Notes: generated by a model from the letters alone, not told the origin. A stretch of 64,000 bases of DNA from Streptomyces agglomeratus (GCF_001746415.1 NZ_MEHJ01000001.1:6640501-6704500); one strand, 5' to 3'; counted from the first letter of the stretch, positions 19,058 to 27,425 are shown. A program made the numbers and translations.

Positions 19058-20083
19058 ATGCAAGCGTCTCAGGGGAGGAGCGCCGGCCTGGGACTTGCCC
19101 TGCTGTCGGCGTTCGCATTCGGTGGTTCGGGTGTCGCGGCCAAGCCGCTGATCGAGGCGGGGCTCGACCCGCTGCACGTGGTGTGGCTGCGGGTGGCGGG
19201 CGCCGCTCTCGTCATGCTGCCCGTCGCCTGGCGCCACCGCGATCTGCTGCGGCGCAAACCCGCCCTGCTCGCCGGTTTCGGCCTGCTCGCGGTCGCCGGT
19301 GTGCAGGCGTTCTACTTCGCCTCGCTGTCCCGGATACCGGTCGGGGTCGCCCTGCTCATCGAATATCTCGCCCCGGCGCTGGTGCTGGGATGGGTCCGGT
19401 TCGTTCAGCGTCGGCCGGTGACGCGCGCCGCCGCCGTCGGTGTGGTGCTCGCGGTCGGCGGCCTGGCGTGCGTCGTCGAGGTGTGGGCCGGGCTGACCAT
19501 CGACGTGCTCGGGCTGCTGTTCGCGCTCGCCGCCGCCTGTTGCCAGGTGGGGTACTTCGTACTGTCCGACCAAGGGAGCGCCGGCGAGGACGCGCCCGAT
19601 CCGCTCGGCGTCATCGCGTACGGCCTGCTCGTCGGCGCCGTGGTACTGACCGTGGTGGCGCGCCCGTGGGGCATGGAGTGGTCGCTGCTGACCGGGAACG
19701 CCGACATGGGAGGGACGGCAGTGCCGGCCGCGCTGCTGCTCGGCTGGATCGTGCTGATCGCCACTGTCGTCGCGTACGTCACGGGTGTGGTGTCGGTGCG
19801 CCGGCTGTCGCCGCAGGTGGCCGGTGTGGTGGCCTGCCTGGAGGCGGTCATCGCGACCGTACTGGCGTGGGTGCTGCTGCGTGAGCACCTGTCCGCGCCG
19901 CAGATCATCGGCGGGGTCGTGGTGCTGGTCGGGGCGTTCATCGCGCAGTCGTCGGCTCCCAAGGCCCCGAGCGGGCCGGTCGCGGGCGGGGTGGCGGCCG
20001 CTGGTGGGGCGGACGTGGAGCCGGGGCCTTCGGGGGCCGGGCAGGTCGAGGGGGATCTTCCGGCGGGGCGGACGGCTCGGTAG
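19058..20083 (+). CDS. EamA/DMT family transporter
   Basis: A 341-residue membrane protein with ten hydrophobic helices arranged as two EamA repeats (about residues 8-135 and 150-285), including GLALLSAFAFGGSGVAAKPLI at the start and the YLAPALVLGW and LEAVIATVLAWVLL segments that close the two repeats. DMT-superfamily proteins export amino acids or metabolites; the substrate is unknown. The last 45 residues are a Gly/Pro/Ala-rich tail with no fold. ATG 19058 is the start at which the first helix begins at the usual distance. Confidence 0.85.
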   Translation: MQASQGRSAGLGLALLSAFAFGGSGVAAKPLIEAGLDPLHVVWLRVAGAALVMLPVAWRHRDLLRRKPALLAGFGLLAVAGVQAFYFASLSRIPVGVALLIEYLAPALVLGWVRFVQRRPVTRAAAVGVVLAVGGLACVVEVWAGLTIDVLGLLFALAAACCQVGYFVLSDQGSAGEDAPDPLGVIAYGLLVGAVVLTVVARPWGMEWSLLTGNADMGGTAVPAALLLGWIVLIATVVAYVTGVVSVRRLSPQVAGVVACLEAVIATVLAWVLLREHLSAPQIIGGVVVLVGAFIAQSSAPKAPSGPVAGGVAAAGGADVEPGPSGAGQVEGDLPAGRTAR

Positions 20084-20116
20084 CGAGGCTGCCTGCGTCC
20101 GGAGGCTTTGCTTTGG

Positions 20117-20171
20117 CTCGGTGCTCGGTGCTCGGTGCTCGGTGCTCGGGTGCCGGGTGCCGGGTGCCGGG
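20117..20171. repeat. heptamer tandem repeats (CTCGGTG, then TGCCGGG)
   Basis: Four copies of CTCGGTG (20117-20144) run through a CTCGGG transition (20145-20150) into three copies of TGCCGGG (20151-20171). The two units are related by two substitutions and a phase change, which looks like slippage followed by drift. Noncoding, between convergent genes. Confidence 0.8.
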
Positions 20172-20337
20172 TGACGTGAGTGGCGGGTGACGTGGGCGCC
20201 GTGTGATGCGGCCTTGTTTGTCTTGCTGCCACTGCTCGGGCCGGTGAGCGCCATCGTCGTCGCGGTGGTCCTGCCGGATGAGCGTCCGACGGTCCCGGAG
20301 GCGAGCTCCGCCTCGGCCTCCGGCCCCTTGCTGCTGC

Positions 20338-20369
20338 CCCGGCCCGGCCAGTGCATTGGCCGGGCCGGG
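20338..20369. terminator. strong bidirectional terminator hairpin
   Basis: A perfect 13-base-pair stem, CCCGGCCCGGCCA (20338-20350) against TGGCCGGGCCGGG (20357-20369), with loop GTGCAT, 29 bases before the end of the convergent PaiB-like gene. It should terminate both the EamA and the PaiB transcripts. The rest of the 20084-20397 gap has only the heptamer repeats. Confidence 0.75.
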
Positions 20370-20397
20370 ACCTGCGCGGGCAGGGGGCGGGCGGTCG

Positions 20398-21048
20398 TCA
20401 GGTGGTGGGCGGGGTGCGGCGGCGGTGGTGGTGGGTGTGGGCCGCGGGATCGTTCGGCTGTGCGCGGGTGGCCAGCCCTGCCGCCGTACGCTCCTGTGCG
20501 TCCTGCGGCTTGTGGCTGCCGTACTTGAACTTGGCCCGGACCTCGGTCACCTCCAGCCGCAGACCCCTGATGCCCGACAGCAGACGCCCGTGCGGTGCTT
20601 CGCCGACAGCCGCGCGGGCCGTGCCGCCCTGCGGCTGGAAGTGGGCGACCTGGCGGTTCAGCAGGTCGGCCTTCTCCGCCGGGTCGTCCACGACGTGGGC
20701 TGTGCAGCGGAGCTGTACGGCTGCGTAGAAGCTGGTGGGCACGCCGTGTTCGGGCGGGGCGCCCACGGGTGCCTGCCAGGGGCCGGGGACGTACGTGTAG
20801 TCGTCCACGACGCTCAGCAGGACGCGCGGATCGGCTTCCAACGCCGTGAACAGGGGGTTCGGGCGGGCCAGGTGGGTGAGGACCTCGCCGTGGGCGCCGC
20901 GTTCGGCGTCGTACAGGAAGTGTGTCGGCTGGACGTACGGCGCCTCGCCCGGGAGTCCGTTCACCGCCAGCTGACCGAAGTCGTGGACCGCCAGCCACTC
21001 CTGCCACTCGTGGTCACTGTGCGGCGCGTCCCAGGGGTGTATGAGCAA
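20398..21048 (-). CDS. PaiB-like FMN-binding protein
   Basis: A 216-residue flavin-binding split-barrel protein of the PaiB/FMN-binding negative regulator family: MLIHPWDA at the start, VNGLPGEAPYVQPTHFLYD (about residues 30-48), a LLSVVDDYTYVPGPW block (about 77-91) and KFKYGSHKPQD near the C-terminus. Family members bind FMN and were named for repression of sporulation proteases in Bacillus; the exact activity is unclear. The start is a TTG at 21048, 10 bases after the stop of the upstream PPOX gene, so the two form an operon. The His-rich tail is unusual and probably unstructured. Confidence 0.75.
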   Translation of the reverse strand: MLIHPWDAPHSDHEWQEWLAVHDFGQLAVNGLPGEAPYVQPTHFLYDAERGAHGEVLTHLARPNPLFTALEADPRVLLSVVDDYTYVPGPWQAPVGAPPEHGVPTSFYAAVQLRCTAHVVDDPAEKADLLNRQVAHFQPQGGTARAAVGEAPHGRLLSGIRGLRLEVTEVRAKFKYGSHKPQDAQERTAAGLATRAQPNDPAAHTHHHRRRTPPTT

Positions 21049-21058
21049 GACGGCCTGC

Positions 21059-21721
21059 TCAGAGAGTGGTGAGGTAGTCGGGGAGTGCGACGGCCGGGTC
21101 CAGGTCTGCTGCCGGGACGGGGGCGCCGTAGCCGCGGGTCAGGGGGACGACGCCCGTCCAGTGCGGGAGTGAGGCGTCCTCGGGCTCGTCGTTGGGGCCG
21201 CCTGTACGAACCTTCGCGGAGACCTCCTCCAGGTCGAGCCGGATCACGGCGGTCGCCGCGAGCTCCTTGGCGTTGGCCGGGCGCGAGTCGGAGGAGCGGC
21301 CGGGGACGACATGGTCGACCAGTGCGTCGAGTGCGGTGCGGCGCTCTTCCTCGTCCACCACCTCATGGGCGATGCCGTGGACCACCACGGAGCGGTAGTT
21401 GATGGAGTGGTGGAAGGCGGAGCGGGCCAGGACGAGGCCGTCGACGTGGGTCACGGTCAGGCAGACGGCGAGGCCGGGGTCGCTCTGGCCGGCCATGCGC
21501 AGGGGGCGGGAGCCCGTGGAGCCGTGTACGTAGAGGCGGTCGCCGACGCGGCCGTAGAGCGTCGGCAGGACGACGGGGGCTCCGTCGCGCACGAAGCCGA
21601 GGTGGCAGACGTAACCCTCGTCCAGTATCGCGTGCACCAGGTCGCGGTTGTACGACGCGCGTTCCCGGGAGCGGGTGGGGACGGTGCGCTCGGAAGGCGC
21701 GTAGGTGGTGGTGTCCGGCAT
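21059..21721 (-). CDS. PPOX-class (pyridoxamine 5'-phosphate oxidase-like) flavoprotein
   Basis: A 220-residue split-barrel flavoprotein: SYNRDLVHAILDEGYVCHLGFVRDG at the N-terminus, PTLYGRVGDRLYVHGSTGSR (about residues 52-71) and SINYRSVVVHGIA (about 107-119). It resembles PNPOx-like reductases/oxidases that bind FMN, or F420 in Actinobacteria. The start is the ATG at 21721, because GGAG lies 5 bases upstream within the longer frame that begins at 21733. It is followed by the PaiB-like gene and divergent to a MocR regulator, a setting typical of vitamin B6-linked control. Confidence 0.8.
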   Translation of the reverse strand: MPDTTTYAPSERTVPTRSRERASYNRDLVHAILDEGYVCHLGFVRDGAPVVLPTLYGRVGDRLYVHGSTGSRPLRMAGQSDPGLAVCLTVTHVDGLVLARSAFHHSINYRSVVVHGIAHEVVDEEERRTALDALVDHVVPGRSSDSRPANAKELAATAVIRLDLEEVSAKVRTGGPNDEPEDASLPHWTGVVPLTRGYGAPVPAADLDPAVALPDYLTTL

Positions 21722-21733
21722 TGCGTTCTCCAT

Positions 21734-21750
21734 TGTACTAGTGCATAGTG
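21734..21750. promoter_or_regulatory. shared control region of the PPOX and MocR genes
   Basis: Only about 26 bases separate the two divergent start codons. The pentamer TAGTG is repeated at 21739-21743 and 21746-21750 on a 7-base period, overlapping the MocR start, as expected for a regulator site covering both promoters. The transcript for MocR may be leaderless. The role is inferred. Confidence 0.35.
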
Positions 21751-23091
21751 TTTTTTGTGCTAGGAGACTATCGGATCAGCGGGCGGCGCGCATCGGAGAT
21801 TGCGGCGAGTGTGGAGCGCGCGGTGGGTTCCGGGGAACTGTCGCCCGGACAACTGCTGCCGCCCATGCGGGAGTTGGCGGGGGAGTTGGGGGTCAATGCG
21901 AATACAGTCGCGGCGGCGTACCGCACGCTGCGCGAGCGGGGGGTGATCGAGACGTCGGGCCGCCGAGGCAGTCGGGTGCGCCCCCGCCCGGCCAGTACGG
22001 CGCGGGAGTCGATCAGGGTCGACGTACCGCCGGGTGTGCGGGACCTGAGCCAGGGCAATCCCGACCCCGCCTTGTTGCCACCGCTGCACGAGGCGTTTGC
22101 CGCCGCGGTGCGGAGCGGTGCAGAGCACCCTGTTCTGTACGGACAGGATCCTGTCGATCCGGATTTCGGGCGGCTCGCGCGGGCCTCGTTCGACGCGGAC
22201 GGGGTGCCGGGTGGACCCGTCGCTGTCACATCCGGGTCGCTGGACGCGATCGAGCGCGTTCTCGCCGCCCACCTGAGGCCGGGTGACGCGGTGGCTGTCG
22301 AGGATCCGGGGTGGGGCAGTCTGCTCGACCTCATACCCGCGCTCGGGCTTACCGCCGTGCCGGTCGCAGTCGACGACAACGGGCCGCTGCCCGGTGAGGT
22401 CGAACGGGCGCTCCGGGGCGGGGCCCGGGCACTGGTGATCACCGACAGGGCGCAGAACCCCACCGGTGCGGCGGTGAGCGTCGCGCGGGCCCAGGAGCTG
22501 CGGGGTGTCCTCATGACCTTTCCGGGGGTGCTGCTCATCGAGGACGACCACGGGCACGCCATCGTCGATCTGCCGGTGCGCCCCCTCGCGGGGGTGACGG
22601 ATCACTGGGTGTTCGTGCGGTCGGTGGCGAAGGCGTACGGGCCTGATCTGCGGCTCGCCCTGATGACGGGCGACCCGGTCACGGTGGACCGGGTGATGGG
22701 GCGGCAGCGGCTCGGGCCCGGCTGGGTCAGCCGGCTGGTGCAGCGGGCGGTCGTCGAGCTGTGGGAAGCGGGCGCGGTCGACGTACGGGCTGTCTCGCGG
22801 GAGTACGGTCGGCGGCGGGACGCACTGGTGGGGGCACTGAACGAGCGGGGTGTCGAGGCCCACGGGCGCAGTGGGATGAACGTGTGGGTGCCGGTCGCGG
22901 ACGAGACGGGGGTGGTGGCGCGGCTGCTGCACGCGGGGTGGGCGGTCGCGCCCGGAGCGCGGTTCCGGATGGCGGCGCCGCCGGGTGTGCGGCTGACCGT
23001 TTCGGCGATGACACCCGCGGACGTCGGCCCGGTCGCCGACGCCGTGGCCTCGGCGACCGGGCCTGCGCGGGCGGACCGGCGCTACGGCTGA
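21748..23091 (+). CDS. MocR/PdxR-type GntR regulator with aminotransferase domain
   Basis: A 447-residue regulator with a GntR winged helix (residues about 8-75: ISGRRASEIAASVERAVGSG, LPPMRELAGELGVNANTVAAAYRTL) joined to a fold-type I aminotransferase domain (about 90-440). The PLP lysine is in RSVAKAYGPDLR at about residue 296, and the Asp and Asn of the cofactor site are in IEDDHGH and DRAQNPTG. MocR proteins sense PLP or amino compounds and control the divergent gene, here a PPOX-type flavoprotein. The start is the GTG at 21748, with 21757 as an alternative. Codon use is normal. Confidence 0.9.
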   Translation: MFFVLGDYRISGRRASEIAASVERAVGSGELSPGQLLPPMRELAGELGVNANTVAAAYRTLRERGVIETSGRRGSRVRPRPASTARESIRVDVPPGVRDLSQGNPDPALLPPLHEAFAAAVRSGAEHPVLYGQDPVDPDFGRLARASFDADGVPGGPVAVTSGSLDAIERVLAAHLRPGDAVAVEDPGWGSLLDLIPALGLTAVPVAVDDNGPLPGEVERALRGGARALVITDRAQNPTGAAVSVARAQELRGVLMTFPGVLLIEDDHGHAIVDLPVRPLAGVTDHWVFVRSVAKAYGPDLRLALMTGDPVTVDRVMGRQRLGPGWVSRLVQRAVVELWEAGAVDVRAVSREYGRRRDALVGALNERGVEAHGRSGMNVWVPVADETGVVARLLHAGWAVAPGARFRMAAPPGVRLTVSAMTPADVGPVADAVASATGPARADRRYG

Positions 23092-23262
23092 GTCACGGCA
23101 CGCGTCAGGCGGCGCGGTGGAGGGGCGCGCGGTGCATGCGGGAGGCGTACCCGGGGCTCGGGCGCCGGTCGTCGGGGTGCGGGGAGCGGGATGCGGGTGG
23201 TGGAGGTGCGGGCGAGGGGCGTGGTGCGGGGGCGGCCACGGATGGCGTCGGCAGGTCGGGCC

Positions 23263-23288
23263 GCGCCGACCCGACGTCGGGTCGGCGC
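23263..23288. promoter_or_regulatory. perfect 26-base palindrome in a convergent intergenic gap
   Basis: The left arm GCGCCGACCCGAC (23263-23275) is followed directly by its exact complement to 23288. It sits near the middle of the 351-base gap between the convergent MocR and EamA genes, so a terminator hairpin is the simplest reading; a cruciform or protein-binding site is also possible. Nothing else is seen in this gap. Confidence 0.6.
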
Positions 23289-23442
23289 CGCCCGACGGTG
23301 AAGTGCCGCCTCGGAGTGAGGGCTTCGAGGCGGGGGCCGGGAACGGCTGCACGACCGGGGAGTCGTCGCTCCCCGTGGCGCGGGAGCCGGGGCAGGGCGA
23401 GCGCGGAAGCCGCGGATCGGTCCGGGGTGCCGTGCGGGTCGG

Positions 23443-24504
23443 TCAGGTGCGCCTCGCGGTGATGCCGGTCCTGGTGCGGGCTCGGCTCTGGGTCAGGGCC
23501 GCGCCCGCCAGGACGATCAGGGCGCCGACGGGGGTGTTCCAGCTGAGGTCTTCGCCGAGCAGGGTGACGCCCGCGACGGTGGCGATCACCGGGATGAAGT
23601 ACGTGACCATCTGGGCGGTCGTCGGACCGATCTCGGCCACCAGGCCGTACTGGAGCAGCATCGCGAAGCCGGTGCCCAGGGCGCCCAGGGCCACCACAGC
23701 CAGCAGCGGCACGACCGGGAACGAGGTCGGCACCGTCGTGAACAGGGGGGTCACCACGGCGAGTTGCGCCGTGCCGAGCAGGAGCTGCGCGCCTGTCATG
23801 GAGAGGGCGGAGTTGCCGCTGCCCCCGAGCGTACGGCGGAGGTAGATCCAGCCCACCGGGTAGCTGAGCGAGGCCAGCAGTGCCATGGCCGTGCCGCCGA
23901 AGTCGAGGCCGGAAAAGCCCTGCCAGGCTCCCAGTACCGTCAGTACGCCGATGAAGCCGATGCCGAGTCCCGCGACGCGGCGGCGGGTCGGGCGGTCCTC
24001 GGAGAACGCCACCAACGAGAGCGCCATGCCCCACAGCGGCGACGTGGCGTTGCAGATGCCGGCGAGCGTCGAGGGGATCGTCAGCTCGGAATAGGCGAAG
24101 AGCGAGAACGGCAGCGCGTTGAGGAAGAACGCGGCGACGGTGAGGTGGCCCCAGGTCCGGGCGCCGCGCGGCAGAGCCTCCCGCTTCACCGCCATCGCCG
24201 CGGCGAGCACGGCCGTTCCGAAGAGGAGCCGCCCGAGCGTGACCTGGAAGGGTGCGTACGCCTCCGTGCCGACCTTGATGAGCAGGAAGCTGAAGCCCCA
24301 GATGAGCGCGAGCACGCCGAAACGGATGCGCCAGTCCAGAGTCGCGCGCCGGGCCGGCGTGGGGAGGCCCTCACGGGTGCCGTCACTGGTGCCGCCACCG
24401 GTGCCGTCACCGGAGGTGGTGACGGCGGCGGCGGACGGGGTGGCGGACAGCGGTGTGGCAGGAATGGCGGGCGGCTCGGTGCGGCGTGCGGAGGCGATGC
24501 TCAT
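23443..24504 (-). CDS. EamA/DMT family exporter
   Basis: A 353-residue membrane protein. After a Thr/Ala/Gly-rich cytoplasmic N-terminus (about 55 residues), ten helices form two EamA repeats, including LALIWGFSFLLIKVG at the start of helix 1, NALPFSLFAYSE in the first repeat and GTGFAMLLQYGLVAEIGPTTAQMVTY in the second. Members export amino acids, drugs or metabolites. The start is the ATG at 24504, with GAGGG about 10 bases upstream; GTG 24519 gives five more residues. It is divergent from a LysR gene 75 bases away, so export is probably inducible by that regulator's ligand. Confidence 0.85.
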   Translation of the reverse strand: MSIASARRTEPPAIPATPLSATPSAAAVTTSGDGTGGGTSDGTREGLPTPARRATLDWRIRFGVLALIWGFSFLLIKVGTEAYAPFQVTLGRLLFGTAVLAAAMAVKREALPRGARTWGHLTVAAFFLNALPFSLFAYSELTIPSTLAGICNATSPLWGMALSLVAFSEDRPTRRRVAGLGIGFIGVLTVLGAWQGFSGLDFGGTAMALLASLSYPVGWIYLRRTLGGSGNSALSMTGAQLLLGTAQLAVVTPLFTTVPTSFPVVPLLAVVALGALGTGFAMLLQYGLVAEIGPTTAQMVTYFIPVIATVAGVTLLGEDLSWNTPVGALIVLAGAALTQSRARTRTGITARRT

Positions 24505-24539
24505 GGTCTGTACCCTCACCCGGCCACACCTCGTAGCAC

Positions 24540-24578
24540 AAGCGAGATTTTGTGGATCTCATCGCTTAGTATCGCTTA
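24540..24578. promoter_or_regulatory. probable LysR binding region between EamA and LysR genes
   Basis: AAGCGAGAT (24540-24548) and ATCTCATCGCTT (24556-24567) form an imperfect inverted repeat, and ATCGCTTA occurs twice at 24561-24568 and 24571-24578, exactly 10 bases apart. One helical turn spacing just before the LysR start fits a tetrameric LysR site controlling both genes. Confidence 0.5.
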
Positions 24579-24579
24579 C

Positions 24580-25485
24580 ATGTTGAATCTGGAGCGCCTG
24601 CGCACGCTCGATGCCCTCGCCCGGCACGGTTCCGTCAGCGGCGCGGCCGAGGGCCTGCACGTGACGACCTCCGCGGTCTCCCAGCAGATGGCGAAGCTGG
24701 AGCGCGAAGTCGGTCAGCCGCTGCTCGCCAAGAACGGTCGCGGCGTCCGCCTCACCGACGCCGGGCGGCTGCTCGCCGACCATGCCGCGCGCATCCTTTC
24801 CCAGGTCGAGCGCGCGCAGTCGGACATCGAGGCGCAGCGCGGCCGCGTCGTCGGCGACCTGTCCGTGGCCGCGTTCCCGACCGCCGCCCGAGGTCTGCTG
24901 CCGACCGCCCTGGCGGCACTCCGCGAGGAACATCCGCAACTGCGGGTGCAGATGCGGGAGATGGAACCGGACGACTCGGTACGCGCGGTCGTGCGGGGCG
25001 ACTTCGATCTCGCGGTCGTGCTCGACTGGTACAACAAGCCCCTCTCCATGCCCGAAGGGCTCGCGAAGCAGGAGCTTCTCCACGACCCGGCCGATGTCGC
25101 GATGCACATCGACCATCCGCTCGCCGGTCGCACCGCCGTGGATCTGGAAGAGTTCGCGGACGACGACTGGGTCACCTGGGCCGAGGGCGAGTTCTGCCAC
25201 GAGTGGCTGATGTTCACTCTGCGCGGCAAGGGAGTCGAGCCCCGGATCGCGCATGTCGCCGAGGAGCACGCCACACAGCTCGCGCTGATCGCCGAGGGGC
25301 TCGGGGTGTGCGTGGCGCCACGGCTGGGGCGCGGTCCGGTGCCGGACCGCGTGCGCGTCGTACCGGTGCGGCACGCCATGCGGCGGCATGTGTACGCCGT
25401 CTGGCGCGCCGACGCGGACCGGCGGCCGTCCATCCGCGCAGCGGTCGACGCGCTGTGCGCGGCGGGGGCGATCGTCGCCGGCTGA
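24580..25485 (+). CDS. LysR family transcriptional regulator
   Basis: A 301-residue LysR regulator: the HTH at residues 1-60 (LNLERLRTLDALARHGSVSGAA, VSQQMAKLEREVGQPLL), the linker helix to about 85, and the periplasmic-binding-fold effector domain to the end (VVGDLSVAAFPTAARGLLP at about 87-105). The ATG at 24580 directly follows the 10-base-spaced repeats; much longer upstream frames overlap the divergent transporter and are rejected. Its likely target is the divergent EamA exporter, as is usual for LysR-transporter pairs. Confidence 0.9.
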   Translation: MLNLERLRTLDALARHGSVSGAAEGLHVTTSAVSQQMAKLEREVGQPLLAKNGRGVRLTDAGRLLADHAARILSQVERAQSDIEAQRGRVVGDLSVAAFPTAARGLLPTALAALREEHPQLRVQMREMEPDDSVRAVVRGDFDLAVVLDWYNKPLSMPEGLAKQELLHDPADVAMHIDHPLAGRTAVDLEEFADDDWVTWAEGEFCHEWLMFTLRGKGVEPRIAHVAEEHATQLALIAEGLGVCVAPRLGRGPVPDRVRVVPVRHAMRRHVYAVWRADADRRPSIRAAVDALCAAGAIVAG

Positions 25486-25656
25486 ACCCGGACGGGCCGC
25501 GGAACAGGGCCGCGAACAGGGCCGCGCACCGGCCGCTTGGCACGGGCCCGCTTGGCACCGGCCACGGGGCGCCGGCCATGGGACCGGCCCGCCGGGCCGG
25601 GTCCCCGAGTCGCCGCTCGGCCCTCGGCGAGCGGAGATGCCGGCTCCGCGCGCGGA

Positions 25657-26127
25657 TCAGGAGCTGCCGAGCTTGCGGAAGTCCCAGGACGTCACCGCGT
25701 CCGGCGTCAGCCGCAGCCAGGCGTGCCGCCCGTCGTGCGGCATCCGCGCCATGCCGAAGTACTTGCGGGCGAAGAGACGCTCCGGCACGTCGAGTTCGGG
25801 GCACGGCTCGCCGGTGCGCGGCGCCTCACCGGTGAAGACAGCGGTGCCGGACAGTTCGATGCCGCGCAGTTCGCCGTACTCCACTCCGTCGTCGACGACG
25901 ACGGCGAGCCGGCGGTCCTTGCGCAGCTGTGCCCAGCGGCGGCTGCGTGTGATCGAGTACAGCCACAGTGAGCCCCCGTCCCAGACGAACCACAGGGCGC
26001 CGACGTGCGGGCTGCCGTCCGCGGAGACGGTCGCCACCCGGCAGGTGCGCTGTTCGTCGAGGAAAGCGTCCCGCTCGGCGTCCGTCATCATGATGCGGCG
26101 GCCTCTGCGCTGGGTGGAGGCGGTCAT
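25657..26127 (-). CDS. PPOX-class F420/FMN-dependent flavoprotein
   Basis: A 156-residue split-barrel protein: MTDAERDAFLDEQRTCRVATVSADGSPHVGALWFVWD over residues about 14-50, SITRSRRWAQLRKDRRLAVVVDDG (about 59-82), and a C-terminal ARKYFG-type helix. This matches the pyridoxamine 5'-phosphate oxidase-like superfamily, whose small actinobacterial members use F420 or FMN or bind heme; the activity cannot be fixed from sequence. The start at 26127 has AGGGGA upstream; longer frames to 26193 lack a site and would cover the palindrome at 26145. Confidence 0.8.
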   Translation of the reverse strand: MTASTQRRGRRIMMTDAERDAFLDEQRTCRVATVSADGSPHVGALWFVWDGGSLWLYSITRSRRWAQLRKDRRLAVVVDDGVEYGELRGIELSGTAVFTGEAPRTGEPCPELDVPERLFARKYFGMARMPHDGRHAWLRLTPDAVTSWDFRKLGSS

Positions 26128-26144
26128 CGGCGTCCCCTTCAAGG

Positions 26145-26165
26145 TTTCTGACCAGGTGTCAGAAA
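26145..26165. promoter_or_regulatory. 21-base operator-like inverted repeat
   Basis: TTTCTGAC (26145-26152) and GTCAGAAA (26158-26165) are perfect inverted arms around a 5-base spacer. The size and symmetry are typical of a TetR-type operator, and the site lies in the gap between a PPOX gene and a divergent isochorismatase-fold gene. No TetR gene is adjacent, so the regulator would be encoded elsewhere. Confidence 0.55.
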
Positions 26166-26232
26166 GCATGGGGGCTCTTCCCTCATCACGCAATGGTCGT
26201 TAGCCTCGCGCGCCCCGACCGGAGGAGGAGCC

Positions 26233-26883
26233 TTGCCGTCGTACGAACAGCTCGTGGAGCAGCTCGATCCGGCGACCACTGTTCTGCTCACGGTGGAGTG
26301 CCAGGAGGGCGTCGTCGGTGCGGACAGCGCGCTTCCCGAACTCGCCCGCGAGGCACGGACCTCGGGAGCCCTGCTGCGCGTCGCACGTCTGGTCGCCGCG
26401 GCCCACGAGGCCGGGGTACAGGTGATGCACGCGGTGGCGGAACGGCGGCCCGACGGGCGCGGGGCCAGTACCAACGCACGACTGTTCCGCGCCGCCGCAC
26501 GGCTGCCCGTACAGCAGCTCTCGGGAACGACCGCCGTGCGCGTCGCGGAACCGATCGAAGTGACGGATGACGACCTCGTCGTACGACGGCTGCACGGCCT
26601 CTCGCCGCTCTCCGGTACGGACGCAGGCGCCCTAATGCGCAACCTCGGCTGCCGCACCGTGCTCGTCACGGGCGTCTCCGCCAATGTCGCGATTCCCAAC
26701 GCCGTCTTCGACGCCGTGAACCTCGGCTTCACGGTGGTCGTCGCCTCGGACGCCATCGCGGGGGTGCCTTCCGACTACACCCCCGCGATGATCCGCAACA
26801 CGCTCGCTCTCGTCGCCACCATCACCACGACCGACGACGTTCTCGCCTGCTGGAAGCGCCCCCGGCGGATCAGGCGAGGGTGA
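26233..26883 (+). CDS. isochorismatase-fold protein lacking the catalytic triad
   Basis: A 216-residue protein with the isochorismatase/cysteine hydrolase fold: [12 protein letters not shown] (about residues 17-28), [18 protein letters not shown] (about 114-131) and [19 protein letters not shown] (about 142-160). In active members these blocks carry Asp, Lys and Cys. Here Glu takes the Asp position, Arg the Lys position, and Ala the Cys position in SANVAI. It therefore looks like a non-hydrolytic relative, possibly a conserved actinobacterial subgroup. The start is a TTG at 26233 with a strong GGAGGAGGAG site at 26221-26230. The 3' end overlaps the convergent Rieske gene by 14 bases. Confidence 0.75.
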   Translation: MPSYEQLVEQLDPATTVLLTVECQEGVVGADSALPELAREARTSGALLRVARLVAAAHEAGVQVMHAVAERRPDGRGASTNARLFRAAARLPVQQLSGTTAVRVAEPIEVTDDDLVVRRLHGLSPLSGTDAGALMRNLGCRTVLVTGVSANVAIPNAVFDAVNLGFTVVVASDAIAGVPSDYTPAMIRNTLALVATITTTDDVLACWKRPRRIRRG

Positions 26884-27346
26884 TCGAGTCACCCTCGACC
26901 TTGATGGCGGCGGCGGGGAGCGGCGCTTTCGCCGGGCCGCCCTTCACACTGCCGTCCGTCGCGTCGAACATGCTCCCGTGGCAGGGGCAGTTGATCATCC
27001 CGTTCGCCACGTCCTTCACCGCGCAGCCCTGATGGGTGCACTTCGACGAGAACGCCTTGAATTGTCCCGCCGTGGGCTGCGTGACCACCAGGCCCTGGTC
27101 GGCGAAGACCTTGCCGCCACCCTCGGGGATGTCGCTGGTCTTGGCGAGTACGGCGCCCGCGTCGCCCCCGCCACCACCGCTGCCGCCCGCCCCGCCGTCC
27201 GCGGGCTTCTCGGCGGCGGCGCCGGACGGGCTGTCGCTCTCCGAGCCACCGCACGCCGTCAGCGCGGCGGCGATCCCGGCGGCGCCCACCGCGGTGACGA
27301 CCGTACGGCGGCCGAACAGCCGCCCTGTCTCCTGAGATCCCGTCAT
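26870..27346 (-). CDS. Rieske [2Fe-2S] lipoprotein with Tat signal
   Basis: A 158-residue exported protein. The N-terminus has a twin-arginine motif (GRRTVV), a hydrophobic stretch and a lipobox ending LTAC at about residue 32, then a long Gly/Ser-rich linker (about 33-62). The C-terminal Rieske domain has CTHQGC (about 103-108) and CPCHGS (about 120-125), the two Cys-His pairs that bind the cluster. It is probably a membrane-anchored electron carrier on the outer face; its partner is unknown. Small stand-alone Tat-lipoprotein Rieske proteins are common in Streptomyces. Confidence 0.9.
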   Translation of the reverse strand: MTGSQETGRLFGRRTVVTAVGAAGIAAALTACGGSESDSPSGAAAEKPADGGAGGSGGGGGDAGAVLAKTSDIPEGGGKVFADQGLVVTQPTAGQFKAFSSKCTHQGCAVKDVANGMINCPCHGSMFDATDGSVKGGPAKAPLPAAAIKVEGDSITLA

Positions 27347-27425
27347 GCGGCACTCCTCTTCGACGACTGACTACGTGATGTTGTACGCGGGACCGGACCG
27401 CGCCGTTCAGCATCCGGGCGATTTC

